A stretch of DNA of 64,000 nucleotides from Symbiodinium sp. CCMP2592 (lineage: Eukaryota > Sar > Dinophyceae > Suessiales > Symbiodiniaceae): the NCBI GenBank assembly GCA_905221615.1, contig CAJNDT010003223.1, positions 1,309,945 through 1,373,944 on the forward strand, in the 5' to 3' direction. The notes beneath the pieces are model-generated. The model saw only the letters and a program-made list of their open reading frames with translations, did not search any database and was not told the origin of the DNA. A program made the position numbers and the translations under genes. Positions 11,040-23,190 of the stretch are shown here, piece by piece (position 1 is the stretch's first letter; the number at the start of each line of letters is the position of its first letter).

Positions 11040-13550
11040 CATGGAAGCTTCCACCCCAAGATCCTTGCAAACAAGAGTCGAAGAAGCTCATGCAGCTCCT
11101 TGCAAGCCTTGTCGCCCTTTATGCACGCTTCTTTCGGCTTGCCACAACCTCCGCGCCCGAACCAGAAGCACAACAACAGCGCATCAGCAGTATCCGAGCT
11201 TGCCAAGCCACCCTGCAAGTGCAGTATGCACGGCGGAAGAAGGCACGCACTCAAGACGGCTCTGCTCATTGTGCTCCCCATCTTGGGGACTACAACGGGT
11301 GCGAAGATCGGGTTTCCAGCCCTTGTCACACCATGTGGGCAGCATATTGGAGCTTAAATAATGGGGCATGGGATCCTTATTATAAGGACCCCAAAGTAAG
11401 ATATCCCTAATTTTCGGAAACTCCCACGTCACCTAAGTCCTAAGTGTGGAAGTCGCTCGGCTTATGAAATGTTGCCTGGTCTGGTCGGCTGCACCTGCTC
11501 CTGCTTCGTTCGAACTCGGCTTAGACGCTGCTGATAGCCCAGTTATCGGCGTCAGAATACACATCACAGAAGTAAAGGCGAGCAAGCCACGTGTGAATCA
11601 AAGGCATGATCATGCTCCAGCTGCCACTGCCACAAGACACAGGAGGCGCAATGAATCAGTGACACAAGCATCCGCTTTTCCTACGCAGATTTCCTCTTGC
11701 CGGTCAGCAAGTGCATCTTCCTGTAGCAAACCGAGAAGATTAAAACCACGACCTTAGGAAAGCAGTGGAATGCAGAACGGGTGTCTCTGAAAGATCTCCA
11801 CGTCCTGGCAAAGTGCCCCAGAGGTCTCAACTCAGTGCCAGGCGCCCACTGAGCGAAGGGATGCTTCCCAATCGTCTACACACCTGGCCGTGTCCAGTGT
11901 GTCACATCGGTGCAGCCAATGGCACCGTCATCAAAAGCACCAGGAAAAAATACAATTGAGCATAATATCGGGCCTTAATAACTAGACCAGGGTTTTGGGG
12001 CCCATTATACTATAATTACAATATATTAGCCGCATGGTCGCTATTAGTCCACGTGGGACAACCACAAGAGCCGGTAGCACAAGCTCTTCTTCAGCTGCAG
12101 CAGGAGTGAAGACGTCGGATCTGGCTCTCCCTCCTGAGCACGGGGGAGGCGGATCCACCTTAAAGAGTCTCAATGCTTCCAGGACCCTCCTTGTACCCTT
12201 AAATAGGGGTATATGGTCGCAAATAGTGGGTACTTAGGGTCTAATAGAGAGTAGATGGAGGGTCTAGGTTCTTGCAGATTCCTATGACTGTGCCCTTTGT
12301 GGGGGGCAAGGTGCTTCTGCGTTGCAAGCACGAGTCCTTGCAGAGAGATGAAAGGCCCATGTAGGCGAAGCATAGGAAGATCATTAAAAGGTATGGCAGA
12401 CCTGAGCGGGGTCAACGCGCACAGGAAAAGCCTGCAACAAAACACCCACATTAAGGAGCTTGGACTTGCGCCTGCGATGAGGTTTTCCAAGGTTAAGTGC
12501 GGCAGCAGCCTAGGTCGAAGTGTGAACTCGCTATCCTGATGCAGGGTTCAAGCGGCTCGTGCAGATCATTTCCTTTGAACTAAGGTGCCCCTCGCTGAAC
12601 TGCTCATGCTGAAATCCGAGGACCTTCATCTCTCCGATCTGTACCTCGCTGCAAGTACGAGTAAAGGCACAGCAGAAATTGCAGCAAAGGTGCCGCGCTG
12701 CGGAGGCATCGGAGTGCACAGTTGCATCCCTTCTTTTTCTTTCGCCCCCTCACCTCTCCGCTCGCTCATTTCTGCCAGGCTCGCCAACGAGGGCGGGCGA
12801 GGCCAACCAGCCAACCCTCCCCACACGCCGTAAGTTCGACTTCGCACCACGCCCGCGAGGACGCTCTCACTCACCCTCTCTCTTCATTTTGCGCCCTGGC
12901 TCTCGGTTTGCCTCTGCTTTGTTACACTCTTTCTCCGTCTTCCTTCTAGTCGAGAGCTGAAGCGTCCCATCGCCACCAGCATTCTTCTCTCTGCACCGCT
13001 CTGCCTCTGCTCCGTGCTTACCTGGCCACCAAATCCAACCGTCAGGCCCCGACAAGGAACTTGCTGCGGCTGTTCTCAGCTGCCTCCACAATGAACTTGT
13101 TCCCTGGCGAGCGGACATGTACTACCAAGGGCCAGAATAGGGTTTTGGGACATATTCGACTATCATTATGACAAGGAGCCCCCAAAATAGTAGTGTATTG
13201 GTATTTATTTAGGCCCTTGCATCTGCTTCTCACATCTGAGGACGGCCTGAGACGACGTGCCAAATTGTCCCGAAGTCTGCTGTCAGCCGCCTGCACTCGC
13301 TTTCATCGAACAGAGATGCGGGTGCTCACGTGGGAAGCCTCCGAAGCGTGGTCGCCACAACTTGCTCATCCTTGCCCAATCTTGGCAGCCTTGCGCGAAG
13401 GGCCACGATGACAGAGCAGGGGGTTCAAAGGGATGCGTCTGAGGCCAGAACTCGTCGCGCACGGCTGCAACAACTTGCTTCAGTTGGGAGCCCTCCTGGT
13501 CTGTTTGCCGTTGGGATCGCAGCGACCCTAGACAGAGTTGGAAGTTCATG
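11040..13550 (-). CDS. Unassigned exon group
   Basis: Minus-strand coding stretches are about 13320-13230 (LFDESECRRLTADFGTIWHV), about 12660-12545 (EVQIGEMKVLGFQHEQFSEG), about 12445-12290 (FNDLPMLRLHGPFISLQGLV), about 12175-12035 (PAAAEEELVLPALVVVPRG), about 11890-11770 (AQWAPGTELRPLGHFART), about 11735-11610 (EDALADRQEEICVGKADACV) and about 11150-11050 (KGDKACKELHELLRLLFARI). They are spaced 100-400 bp apart, as in the recognised genes. No family recognised; several genes may be included. Confidence 0.4.
11366..11428. mobile_element. Family A, right half only
   Basis: GGGATCCTTATTATAAGGAC ... TTTTCGGAAACTCCCAC matches the right half of complete family A copies; the left half is absent. 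Confidence 0.7.
13128..13225. mobile_element. Family E element
   Basis: AGGGCCAGAATAGGGTTTTG on the left, GAGCCCCCAAAATAGTAGTG in the middle and TTTATTTAGGCCCTTGCA at the right. Same order as the copies at 30168, 63068 and 63398. Confidence 0.7.
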
Positions 13551-13699
13551 GGAAGTTTAGAAGTAGAGCAACTATAGATGTAGCTCAAGTTAGGGACTTC
13601 GAACCCCACTTACAACTACCCACGAACCTTCAAGCATGACCAAGAACCGCCACCTTCAAAGAGTTACTCTGGCGGCCTGAATCTGAAAACCTCTACGAA

Positions 13700-14110
13700 G
13701 ACCGCAAAAACTGAAACCTCAGCCGCACAACCTTCAACCCCAAACTGTAAAGCCTGAAACCCCAAAGCCCCGGAAAAAAAACACCCTTACAGGAACCCTA
13801 ACTAACCCTTCGAGGAACCCACTCCCCCCCCCCCCCCCCGCGCCGCCCCTCCACCCAAAAAAAAAACCTAACCCAACCCTCAAACACACCCTAAACCCCT
13901 AACCCTGAAACGAACCCTCAACCCCAAACTGCCTAAAACCCCAAAGTTTCGAAACCCCTTCACCTCCATCTCAAGGGGCTCCAGGACCTGGAGAGCTCCG
14001 CAGAATGCGGTTTAGGGTCTTCCGGTTTAGGGTTTAGGGTGTTAGAAGCGTCTAGGGCTTAGGGTTGAGGGTTGAAGCTTTCCTGGGCTAGAGGTTGGGT
14101 TTGCAGTTGA
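13700..14110. repeat. Telomere-like tract with poly-C
   Basis: CCCTAAACC variants on one side and TTTAGGGTTTAGGG on the other, with a C homopolymer at about 13825-13840. Confidence 0.75.
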
Positions 14111-14518
14111 GGGTCTTGGGGTTTAGTGTCTTTGGGTTCAGTATTTCGGGTTTGGTTTGAGATCTGGCGCTTTTTGGTTTGGGGTCTGGGGCTTGGTGTT
14201 GTGGGGTTTCAAGATCCAGGGTATTGTCTTCTCTTCTTTGTTTGCAGTGGGATGGTCTAGAACAAATGGAAGTTTTGCTCTTAGTGAAAAGTCTGGGTTT
14301 CGGCTTGTAGACTTCGGGGCTTTGGACTTCGTTTGGGCGTGTAGGGTTGAGAGTGAAGCATGCAGAGGGAAGAAAGCTGTTGACTGGGGGTGTAGCAGTG
14401 TAGAAGTTTAACATCAAATCGACACCTACTGGGTCCGGAATTCGGGCTTTCGGTCGATACCTGTCACTGTCTACCAAGAGAACCGCAAAAGACTCCCTGA
14501 TGCAAAACAGGCCTCCAT

Positions 14519-14623
14519 AAGGGAGTTACCGAAAATCACGGGTACCTTATTTGGGGGCCTTATAATACGGATCCTACTATTTAGGGTACCAAATTAGGGT
14601 CCCCTATTTTCAAAAACTCCCAT
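14519..14623. mobile_element. Palindromic element, family A
   Basis: GGGAGTTACCGAAAATCACG ... CTATTTTCAAAAACTCCCAT. The centre carries the palindrome of GGATCCT/AGGATCC type found in all copies. Confidence 0.85.
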
Positions 14624-14661
14624 ACGGATGGTAGAAGGATTGCGGTCTGAGAGGCTGCCCC

Positions 14662-14776
14662 CTACCTATAGTCTCCATTGTAGTTCCTCTTTTTGGTTAA
14701 CCATAAACTCTATTATAGGATCCTAACCCTAAAACTGGTTAACCAAGAAAGGAACTACAATCGAGACTATAGGTAC
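14662..14776. mobile_element. Palindromic element, family H
   Basis: The inverted repeats are ACCTATAGTCTCCATTGTAG on the left and CTACAATCGAGACTATAGGT on the right, with inner GGTTAACCA repeats. A second copy is at 21672-21776. Confidence 0.85.
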
Positions 14777-14799
14777 CAGTGCAACAGTGGCCTTCAGCT

Positions 14800-16850
14800 G
14801 TCTCTTCTCGGCTTGCTGCGTGCCTTCCACCGACTGGTCAGGCGCAGCAGCATCGTTGTGAGCGGTAAGGTGATGTCTTTCTGGTAATTACTGCGTGAGA
14901 CTCAAAAGGAAAATTCGGACAAGCCGTCATACCCCTTTCCGAATTTGCAGCTTGGCATTTTCTTGTCTGGCGGACGCTCAAGCAGGACCTTGTCCCAACA
15001 CAAACTCCGAAATCAAAATAATCCCAACTGCCTTTCTTGTCTGCGGGCTGCGCCGGCGGTGGTAGTTCCATCCCTGGCGACTTCCATATCACGACCACGC
15101 ACCTCAGCGTCATTGGAGCAAACACGCTGTCATGCACTGCATTCATGGCTTGCCTGCCTTCCCATTAACATGTGCTCAGAATCACAGAGGCTGCTCACGC
15201 CACCCCACAAGACTGGCAGCATCAAGCTGGGTCGAGAACTTGTCCAGCTTCCACACCCCCATGGCCTTCTGCCGAACTTTGCAGGCATAACCTCGCCACA
15301 GCCAGAAGGTGCAGGGTATTGGATCATACTCCCAAGATGGGCTGAAACAATGGTAGGAAGTTCAGCAAGATGCTCAATATAGAACTGCAGTCAAGCAACC
15401 CAAGGCTTCGCCGACAGCCACATGCCTGAAAGACCAAAAGAGGGACTGTGGAAAATCAACACGCCGTGCGTTGTGCATGTGCTGTTCCGAACGAATGCAT
15501 CATCACGGGCCACTTTTTATCTCCATGTGCCCAGGCCAATCTCAGCCAAGTTGGCCACCTTGGCGACTGCAAGGGGCAAGGCTGCCAGCAAGCCCCCATC
15601 AACCCCTATCCCCGCCCCATGTCACCCAAAAACCTGAACAGCCCGAAACAGCCCTAGTCCCTGTAGCCCAGACCCTAAATCGCTCTCCCCCTCTACGCCG
15701 CACCCCCTTACGGGCTGGTGACCAGGGGCCCTGCGACCAAGACCTGCGAAGCAGCCGACTCGTCCGGCCTTCAACGTGGGAGTTTCCGACAATGAGGGGC
15801 ACCTTATTGCGGGGTCCTTATAACCAGGATCCTACATTTAGGGTACTATAATTAGGGTCGCATATTTCGGGAACTCCCACATGGACATACGAGGCTGTCA
15901 GGATGAGCAGTGCATTCATTCGGCTTTTTCGTTATGCTTAATTAATGGTCGAAACCTGATTATGATTGATGTGTCAATACTACTTGCAGCAGATTGGAGC
16001 AGCTAGCATCACCATCACCACCAGGGTCGACGAAAATGAGGACGACCATGACGACCACGAGCTCGACAACGAAGACGAGCTCGACACCGACGACAAGCTC
16101 GACAACGACGCTGACGACGGCGTCATCGACGTCGATGACACCGACCACCACCTCGACCACAACCAAGATCGACGACCGACGCGACACAAGGACAACGACG
16201 AGCAATATGACGCCTTCTGCTGCTGCTGCTGCGGCTACTACAGTACAATGTCGACGACTCTGGTGATGGCTGTTGTTATGACTACTACCTTGTCCATGAC
16301 AAGAGCTTTGTATATGGACCGAAAAAACACCCTAAACAAAAACCATAAGGATGGTATATCCGATAACTTCCTCCTTGCGTAAGGCAATAGACCGAGGATA
16401 TCCCACCCAAAAGCGTGCGGTTGGTTGCGCTTGTGGCTCCCGCAAGAGAACCGTCGTAAGGGCAAGAATGCGAATAGTGGCGTCAATGATCGCACGGGTG
16501 GCAGGAGGAAGTTGACACATTCATAAATTTTGTTGTTGCTGGCACCTTGGCTACAGTATGTTCTCACCAACGGCAGTATACAAGTAATGCTGGTACTAGT
16601 CATGCTGATGTCTGGAGTGTCAGAATAGCATGGTATGGTGCTGGAACGGCCCCCACGACTTTTCCGTATCACATCCTCCAGATTGTTCAGCCCCTCGGAA
16701 CTTCAGCAGACCCTTACAGAACCCTTGTAGATCCCTCTAAGGAGCCCTTATTGATCGATCTTAAAGGCGTGAATGCCAGCTTGTCTGTGAAGCCTCGCGA
16801 GGTCAGCAGCGACCTGCCGTTTGAGCCAGAGGCTGGGTGAAGTAGCTTCT
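14800..16850 (-). CDS. Unassigned exon group
   Basis: Minus-strand coding stretches are about 16695-16590 (EGLNNLEDVIRKSRGGRSST), about 16500-16400 (two open frames, one reading IIDATIRILALTTVLLREPQ), about 15310-15210 (RQKAMGVWKLDKFSTQLDAA, with a GTGAGC donor) and about 15115-15010 (EVRGRDMEVARDGTTTAGAA). An exon-like stretch at about 16848-16800 starts after a CAG formed by the edge of a palindromic element (CTCCCAG). No family recognised. Confidence 0.4.
15776..15880. mobile_element. Palindromic element, family A
   Basis: GTGGGAGTTTCCGACAATGA ... TATTTCGGGAACTCCCAC with the usual AGGATCCT centre. On the minus strand its left edge is followed within about 10 bp by a GAAG|GCC acceptor-like site. 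Confidence 0.85.
16010..16200. repeat. GAC/CGA trinucleotide-rich tract
   Basis: Irregular GACGA-CGACA units give several open frames on both strands (Asp/Thr-rich or Val/Ser-rich). These are composition effects. Confidence 0.85.
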
Positions 16851-16854
16851 CCAT

Positions 16855-17030
16855 CTGGGAGTGTTCGAAAATTAGGGTACCTTATTTTGGGGTCCTCGTA
16901 ACCATAGGGACATGAAAGCAACTTGGGAGTGCTCGAAAATTAGGGTACCTTATTTGCGGGTCCTTATTTGATAAGGATCCTGAAATTTAGGGTACAATAT
17001 TAGGATCCCCTATTTTCGAAAACCCCCATC
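16855..17030. mobile_element. Two adjacent family A copies, the first truncated
   Basis: TGGGAGTGTTCGAAAATTAG starts a copy that breaks off at about 16907. A full copy (TGGGAGTGCTCGAAAATTAG ... ATTTTCGAAAACCCCCA) follows at 16923-17030. Both share the unusual GT/GC in place of TT in GGGAGTTTCCG, so they probably arose by local duplication. Confidence 0.8.
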
Positions 17031-17232
17031 TCACTATCTCTCTGACTAACTCTTCTCGCTCTATCTATCGATGTTGTTGTATGGGTACATCTAATACACA
17101 TATACATATATATATATATGCGCACAGGGAGCCGGCATTGAAGTGCTCGATGCCGACACTCTGAAGTCTTACACTAAGCCCCATCGATGCAGCTGAAACA
17201 TGTCCGGCATCACCCGCTGCAACCTCAGGAGG

Positions 17233-17463
17233 GCTACTTGGAGGGTCTTTAGGGGACTTAGTACCTGTAAGGGGTTCCTTTAAAGGGGTCCTTTAAAGGG
17301 ATCTATAGGGATTCTATAAGGGTTTAGGGTTTAGGTTGGGTGACTTAGTAACTGGTTATTTTAGGGACTTATAAGTACCATAACCCCAGTTAGGGTCCTT
17401 TTTTAGGGTACTTATAAGTCTACTTACTACCTACTTACTAAGTCCCCCGACCCTCCAAGTAGG
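17233..17463. mobile_element. Compound palindromic repeat
   Basis: CTACTTGGAGGGTCTTTAGG on the left pairs with CCCCGACCCTCCAAGTAG on the right. The inside carries ACTTAGTA / TACTAAGT pairs and CCTTTAAAGGG steps. Related to 5114-5317. Confidence 0.7.
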
Positions 17464-17540
17464 CAAACATCGAGTTGCCAGGCTCTTCCATGGCCTCTGG
17501 GGTTTAAGGTTCTAGGGCTTCTAATGTTTGGCATTGGGGG

Positions 17541-17633
17541 GGGTGGTCAAAATTAGGGTCCCTTTTTGGGTACCCTAAATTGCCGCATTATAACAAGGAC
17601 CCCAAAAGGGACCACAATTTTGACAACCACCCA
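17541..17633. mobile_element. Palindromic element, family C
   Basis: GGGTGGTCAAAATTAGGGTC ... GGGACCACAATTTTGACAAC then CACCC. The terminal repeats are nearly perfect. Confidence 0.88.
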
Positions 17634-17639
17634 TTTAGA

Positions 17640-18500
17640 AACGTTTAGGGCTTGGCCTAGAAGTCCTGATCTATGCAAGTACCGGTGTCTGTGTGTGCGC
17701 CAGAACCGTAAGGCGCGGGCGTTGTCACCACGATCTCGGCCTCCTCTCCCTTCAAGTTGGCCTGGTTTAGGGTCTACAGGCAAAGGGTGCGTGGCCCTTC
17801 GGTATAGCATGGGATTCAATCCCAACCACAAACCGCAAAATAGAAACCTCAACCGCCCAGGCCGGAACGCGAGGTAAGCTGTCTGCATTCCTAGCTCTGT
17901 GTGCTGTCTGCGTGCATACGAGGGGATAGCAACAGATAGACAGATAGCTTGCGGCATCAACACTACTGATGTCTAGGCTCAGATATGGTCGATATTGTGC
18001 TATTCGTGTTTCGAGGGGGTAAGTAGTTCGGGCAGGCCCAGAGGCAAAAGAGACGCGGATTGCAAGATCAAGAGACAGAGAGGCGAAGACAGGCGGTCAA
18101 CTCGCTAAGTGGCGGCTGACATGCAGCTGGTGTTACAAAGGTCAACCACGAATGTCACCCTTGTTCGCCAGCAAGTTGACATGATGGACTCGATTCGACC
18201 CCCACATCAGTGCGAAAGAAGCACCCTGCAAGCAGCGACATAGAGACTGGTCAAAAATAGAAGGAAAAACAATGGAGAATGGGGAGTGAGAGAGAGATAG
18301 AGAGGGACGGAGACAGGCCGAGACACTCAGAAAGATAGACGAAGAGCAAGTCAGGTAGGCAGGCATGCAAGGGCTCCATGCATGCACCCTTGGATATGAT
18401 GTCGGCTACTCGACGGGCCTGAGTAATTTTAATGTGGTTTGGGGGTACACTACCGTATAGTTATATTACGGAACCCTCAATGAACAAACTAATGACCATT
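17640..18500. other. No assignable gene
   Basis: Short overlapping open frames only; a GA-rich purine stretch lies at about 18230-18330. Confidence 0.4.
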
Positions 18501-18503
18501 ACA

Positions 18504-18600
18504 GGGAACTCCAGAAAGTTGGAATATGGTTTCTTGGTAGGATACCCTATAATTTAACATAGAAGGGTTAGGATAATCATATTCCAACTTTCTGGCTTTT
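18504..18600. mobile_element. Palindromic element, family G
   Basis: CCAGAAAGTTGGAATATGGT on the left and CATATTCCAACTTTCTGG on the right. The second copy at 23922-24022 has the same ends and a similar middle read in reverse orientation. Confidence 0.88.
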
Positions 18601-18609
18601 ACCTTAAAG

Positions 18610-21600
18610 ATTCTATATGCGACAGCCGCTGGTATCCCCTTGAGGTCGACACCCGTCCAAGAGCCGCGAGCAGATCTGCCTGAACGTCACCCCATTCGGG
18701 AAAAATTAGGGTTTCGGATTTTGCTTTGTTGAACCCTCTTTTCTCCCCGCTAGGTTAGGTTGGTTGAGGGTGTAGGGTTTAGGGCTAAGGTGTGGTTGAA
18801 TGCATGCATGCTTCGAGAGAAATACAAGATTCTGCCACCACATGCACCCCTCCAGCCTGAAAAAGTGTCGTTGCAACGCCTATTAGGACGATTAGGAAAT
18901 GGAGACCTCCAATCCCAGACCCGGCACAGCCGGGATCAAGTCCTCGTGGAGAAATGCAGGCACTCGGTCAACGGAGCTGCCTCGGCTTTGTGCGTTCTTC
19001 TCCCGAGGCTGCGCATCCAAAACGAAATGTGTTGAAACGCAGCAACAACAGCAGCAGCAACAACAAAAAGAACAACCATGACCACAACCAAACGAAGACG
19101 GCCATGACACACACCCAGGAGAAAGTGAAAACTGACCGTCGACAGACCCGAATGTCCACGATTCAATGCAAGGGTCCTGCTTGAACCTACTGTTTCCCGT
19201 TGGTGCACAAGAGGTGTCTCGGGTGCTGCTTTCCTTCACTCATCTGAGGACTGCTGTAAGCCCTTCCGATTGTATACTGCAGTCCGCGATACCCACCTGC
19301 AAAGTACAGGTAGGTCAGATACAAGACAAGGTTCGTCGATCCGCACGGAAACATGTGCATGAATTCCTATGTCGACACCTGTACATGGCGAACTTGACGT
19401 GGAGGATCGCCCATCTAGTAGGTGTGGGTACACATATGTATATCTAACCCTCCCACACGCATGGAGGTGTATACACAATTATACATGCTCTGTGCCTGGG
19501 TCTATGGTTACATATCTGCTACAGCTTCTTACCCGCATCGCTGCATACACCTGTGCTGCTGCACTGAACGCCTAACAATCATGTTTCCGTTCACATGTGG
19601 CGTCGCTTGTTTGGCTACCACTTTTGCCCACTCTCGGATGTCTCGTCAAGTCGAGCTGATCTGAGGAAATATCAGTGACGCATGCCCCTGACTGCTTAGA
19701 AATATCCTTGCTAAAGCAGGGCCATGCATAGCCTGACACTTGGAAATCGGAAAGGTCCAAATGTTCCAAACTCCAAACCCACAATCAACACCCAAAGCGC
19801 TTCACGGTGGTAGTCCGACTCTTTCTACAAGATCAGAGCCGTTTGCGCGCGCCTGCGGTTGCTTCGTTGTCAAAGCGCTCCACCTGGCGGTTTAGGCTTC
19901 TGTGGCTGCTCTAGCAAGGCTACCACATGCAACTGGATTATCCCTGCAGCGGCCTGATACTGCGACTGCGAGTACAGGGAGATCATCTGGATGCGTCGTT
20001 TTGGCCAATACTTGCTCAAAGTGACCGAGTTACTCCCACCTGTGCCATTTTGCTGATGCGGACCGGCTGGTGATGGCTGGTCGCTTGGGTCCCAAGCCCT
20101 TCTCCGTTTGCGTCCAGTGCGTAAGAACACTAATTGGGCCGATTGCTGCAGTACATGCCCTCTTCTAGAGCCCTCTTTGGGGCTCAGTTGCTTAATCCTC
20201 CCTCCAACAGCGGAGCAAGACAATCGTGAATAGGAACAGCAATGCCAACAACGATGGCGACACTCATATCTGATTCCCATCATCATGGCGATGACGATCA
20301 TGATCACGATGGTACATCAGCCGCAGCAGAGTATAGGATCAGCAGCAAAGTGACCGCCATCAGCAGCAGCTCCAGTACAAAAGTAGCAAGCCCTCGGAAC
20401 GAAAACACCAAAACATAAGAAAGGCGTAGTGCACCTAAGCTGTGTAAGAGCAGCAGTACTTGCCGAAGCAACAGGAATCGACACATTACGATGATGCTAT
20501 ATTCAAAGGTCTCGTTGCTTAGCCAGAAGCACAGTTGCACGAATTTGCGTTTCTCTGCTTTTTTTCGGGGCCCAGCTTTGCAAGGCTCTTCGGAGGATGG
20601 CTTCGTGCATCCCAGGCATGGAAGGCCTCTACAAGACTGCTCGCGCCCCATGTGTGCCTACCGTTTTGAAGAACAACGAAGATTCGATCCCCCAAGCCCG
20701 AAAGCCGTAAGCCCCTAGGCCCTATAGTAGGGCCCAAAAGAAGCACATAAGCAAAAGTTAGGATAAGGATATACCATATATTATATGGTATGGCATATAA
20801 ACCCCCTTATAATGAAGCCCAATAAGGTAGGGATATCCCCATAAAATGCTTATGCTTATGCGCCTTTTGGGTCCCTAATATAGATCTTCCAGAGCCAGGA
20901 ACTCTACAAATCCCCATCATCTCTGCACCTCCAGCGATGGACAAAGGAACAGTGGCACCTGTCCCGGCCTCACGTGTCGCGGCTACTGTGGAAGTTACAC
21001 AGACGAAGTTTTCTGCACAGTTACCGCTACAAACACTCGCTTGCAGGCTCTGTTTACCGTCGCACCTCTCACTATTCAACATGCTGTGCACACACGTAAT
21101 GTTTTGTACAACTCTTATTCGCGCTGCTGCCAGCGTCATTGTCCTACTAATTACTAGTCGTACTGCTTCTGTTCTACTGACTAGTAAGTAGGCATTACTG
21201 CAGGCATTGTTGCTTTTGCATTGCTCGCGCTCTGACTAGCTTTGTTACTCGGATTGCGATCACGACCCCTAGTACTGTGCTGCCACTATCACGCCTAGCA
21301 CCTCCAAGCCCAAACCCCTAAACTCCTAAGACTCCGAACTCTCAACCCCAAAGCCACAAACCCGAAACCCCAGACCCTAAATCCCCCCAAATCGTTCACC
21401 CCAAAGCCTAAACACATCCTGGGTTAACAAAGAAACCATACTATTTACTATAGATCTCTATTATTATGGCAACCTAAACTAAATTCCTTAACAAGAACCC
21501 TCATAAAACCCTTTAAAGGAACCCTAAATTTGGTAGCTTAGTAAAGATAAGATTCCTCAAAAAGAACCCAGCATCTTCGATCGCTGCTCGCAGGGCCCCC

Positions 21601-23190
21601 AACTGACCGAGGCTCTCGACCCCGAGGCGCTTCGAGGCCGCCCTGTCTTGGAGCTTTTGAATGTTTTGCAATACCTGTAGTCTCCATCGTAGTTCCTTTT
21701 TGGGGTTACCGCATAGGATCCCTATTATATATTTGGTTACGCCAGAACAAGGAACTACAATGGAGACTATAGGTAGGTTTAGGGTTTCGGGTTTTTGTAA
21801 TGGTTAAGGTCTCCGCGTTCAGGGCGTGGGGCACCCGAGACCCCTGAAAACCCTAAACGTGCGGATGTCATGGGAACAAGGGATGTTGAAGTCCTAAAGC
21901 TCTAAGCCCAGGCTGAAGCCTCAAGTCTGGAGCTGCCGCGGCCAGCTGGAACTGGCCTCCGAGCCTCGAGGGCGGGGAAGTGCTCAGTGTGGTTTTCTCT
22001 CTTTGGAGGGGGGGGGAGTGGGGTGTAGAGGGATTAGGGCTTTAGGGTTTAGGGTTTTAGGGTTTAGGGCTTTAGGGTTTCAGGTTTTAGGGCTGAGGGT
22101 TTAGAGGTTCGTGCGAACTTGAAATTCCGAATCTCTCACGGCAACAGCAATGATCGCAGTAGTTACGGTCGTGGCAGCTAGTAGCATCAAGTAACAGTGA
22201 ACTCGCAACGCTCGTCACACAAGCAGCCGTTCAGACCAGTGATGCCCGGAACTCAGATACGCATAGCATGGTGGGAGTCATCTAGCGAATATCATGTCGT
22301 CATCTGGCAGAAGCTTGAGCAGCCTCAGCGTTCGAACGGACGGCGAACGAAGATACCATTACCAACAACAACTACAGCAGCAGCATCATGGCATCAGCAA
22401 CAGCAGCAACAACAACAAAGCATTAAATGCGAACAGCGCCAACACGCACACCGACACCAACGGCAGCAGCAAAAGCAAGAGCACCCGCAGCGGCAGCAAC
22501 AGCAGCAGCAGCAGCACTACTACCACCACCATTACCAATACCATCCACAACAACGACGACGATGACAACAACCACAACGACGACCACAACAAACACAACC
22601 ACAGCAACTGCGACAGCAGCAGTGACGACCACGACGACAGCACAAAAACAGCGACAAGGACAACCAACACCCACAACCACGAACCCCCACCCACCCCCAC
22701 GACCACGCCCGCCATCGATCAAGACCACGACCATCACCACCACGATCACAACCACCACCACAACCACGACTTCAAGCGTAGCCACAACTAAACTACTCCG
22801 ACGAAGACGACAAGGTGCTTTCCACTACGAGTAACAACCGCGCGAGGATGTTGCCCGTGTCTTGCTGGGTCCATCGCTCTTCGGCCTTGCCGAAGATGAC
22901 AATTGACACGAACACCTCGTCCAGTCTCGGCAACTATATTACATGCTAATACATATATTGTATATATATATATACATATAACATCATTAGTATCTTGTAT
23001 TATAATCTCAAAACACTAACTAACCTGGTACCACGTCAGTGTTCACTGCCAAAGAAACAGCCCAAACTGAGCTTCACCGTGCCAGAGCATGCCAGAACCA
23101 AAAAAACTTCTTCAGGCTTGCCCGCAGCTTGTGGCCATACTCAGATGTCTGCACTGAGCTACCCACATCCGACAAGGCCTCGGCAGTGTG
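18610..23190 (-). CDS. Unassigned exon group after the glycosyltransferase
   Basis: Clear coding stretches on the minus strand are about 23188-23100 (ALSDVGSSVQTSEYGHKLRA), about 22930-22815 (LDEVFVSIVIFGKAEERWTQ), about 21665-21567 (SKRLGVESLGQLGALRAAIE) and about 18690-18612 (ADLLAALGRVSTSRGYQRLS). Between them lie the CAG/CAC repeat tract at 22370-22790 and several palindromic elements. A frame at 20651-20304 is strongly hydrophobic (FRGLATFVLELLLMAVTLLL) and could be a membrane segment. No family recognised; one gene or several cannot be decided. Confidence 0.4.
20727..20879. mobile_element. Palindromic element, family L
   Basis: TAGGGCCCAAAAGAAGCACA then TAAGCA on the left pairs with TGCTTATGCG then CCTTTTGGGTCCCTA on the right. 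The AT-rich centre has its own ATATACCATATA palindrome. Single copy in this window. Confidence 0.75.
21672..21776. mobile_element. Palindromic element, family H
   Basis: ACCTGTAGTCTCCATCGTAG ... CTACAATGGAGACTATAGGT. It lies directly upstream (transcription sense) of the unassigned coding stretch at about 21665-21567. Confidence 0.85.
22020..22105. repeat. TTTAGGG tract
   Basis: Alternating TTTAGGGTTTAGGG, TTTTAGGG and GGGCTTTAGGG units. Confidence 0.85.
22370..22790. repeat. CAG/CAA then CAC/GAC trinucleotide tract
   Basis: CAGCAGCA-type units give way to ACCACGA-type units. Long Gln/His/Thr-rich frames on plus and Val/Leu-rich frames on minus are composition effects. Confidence 0.9.

Noticed and set aside
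22294-22834. Overlapping frames of 109-165 codons rich in His, Thr, Gln, Val
   Set aside because: They come from the CAG/CAC repeat; all frames of both strands are open, which is a composition effect.
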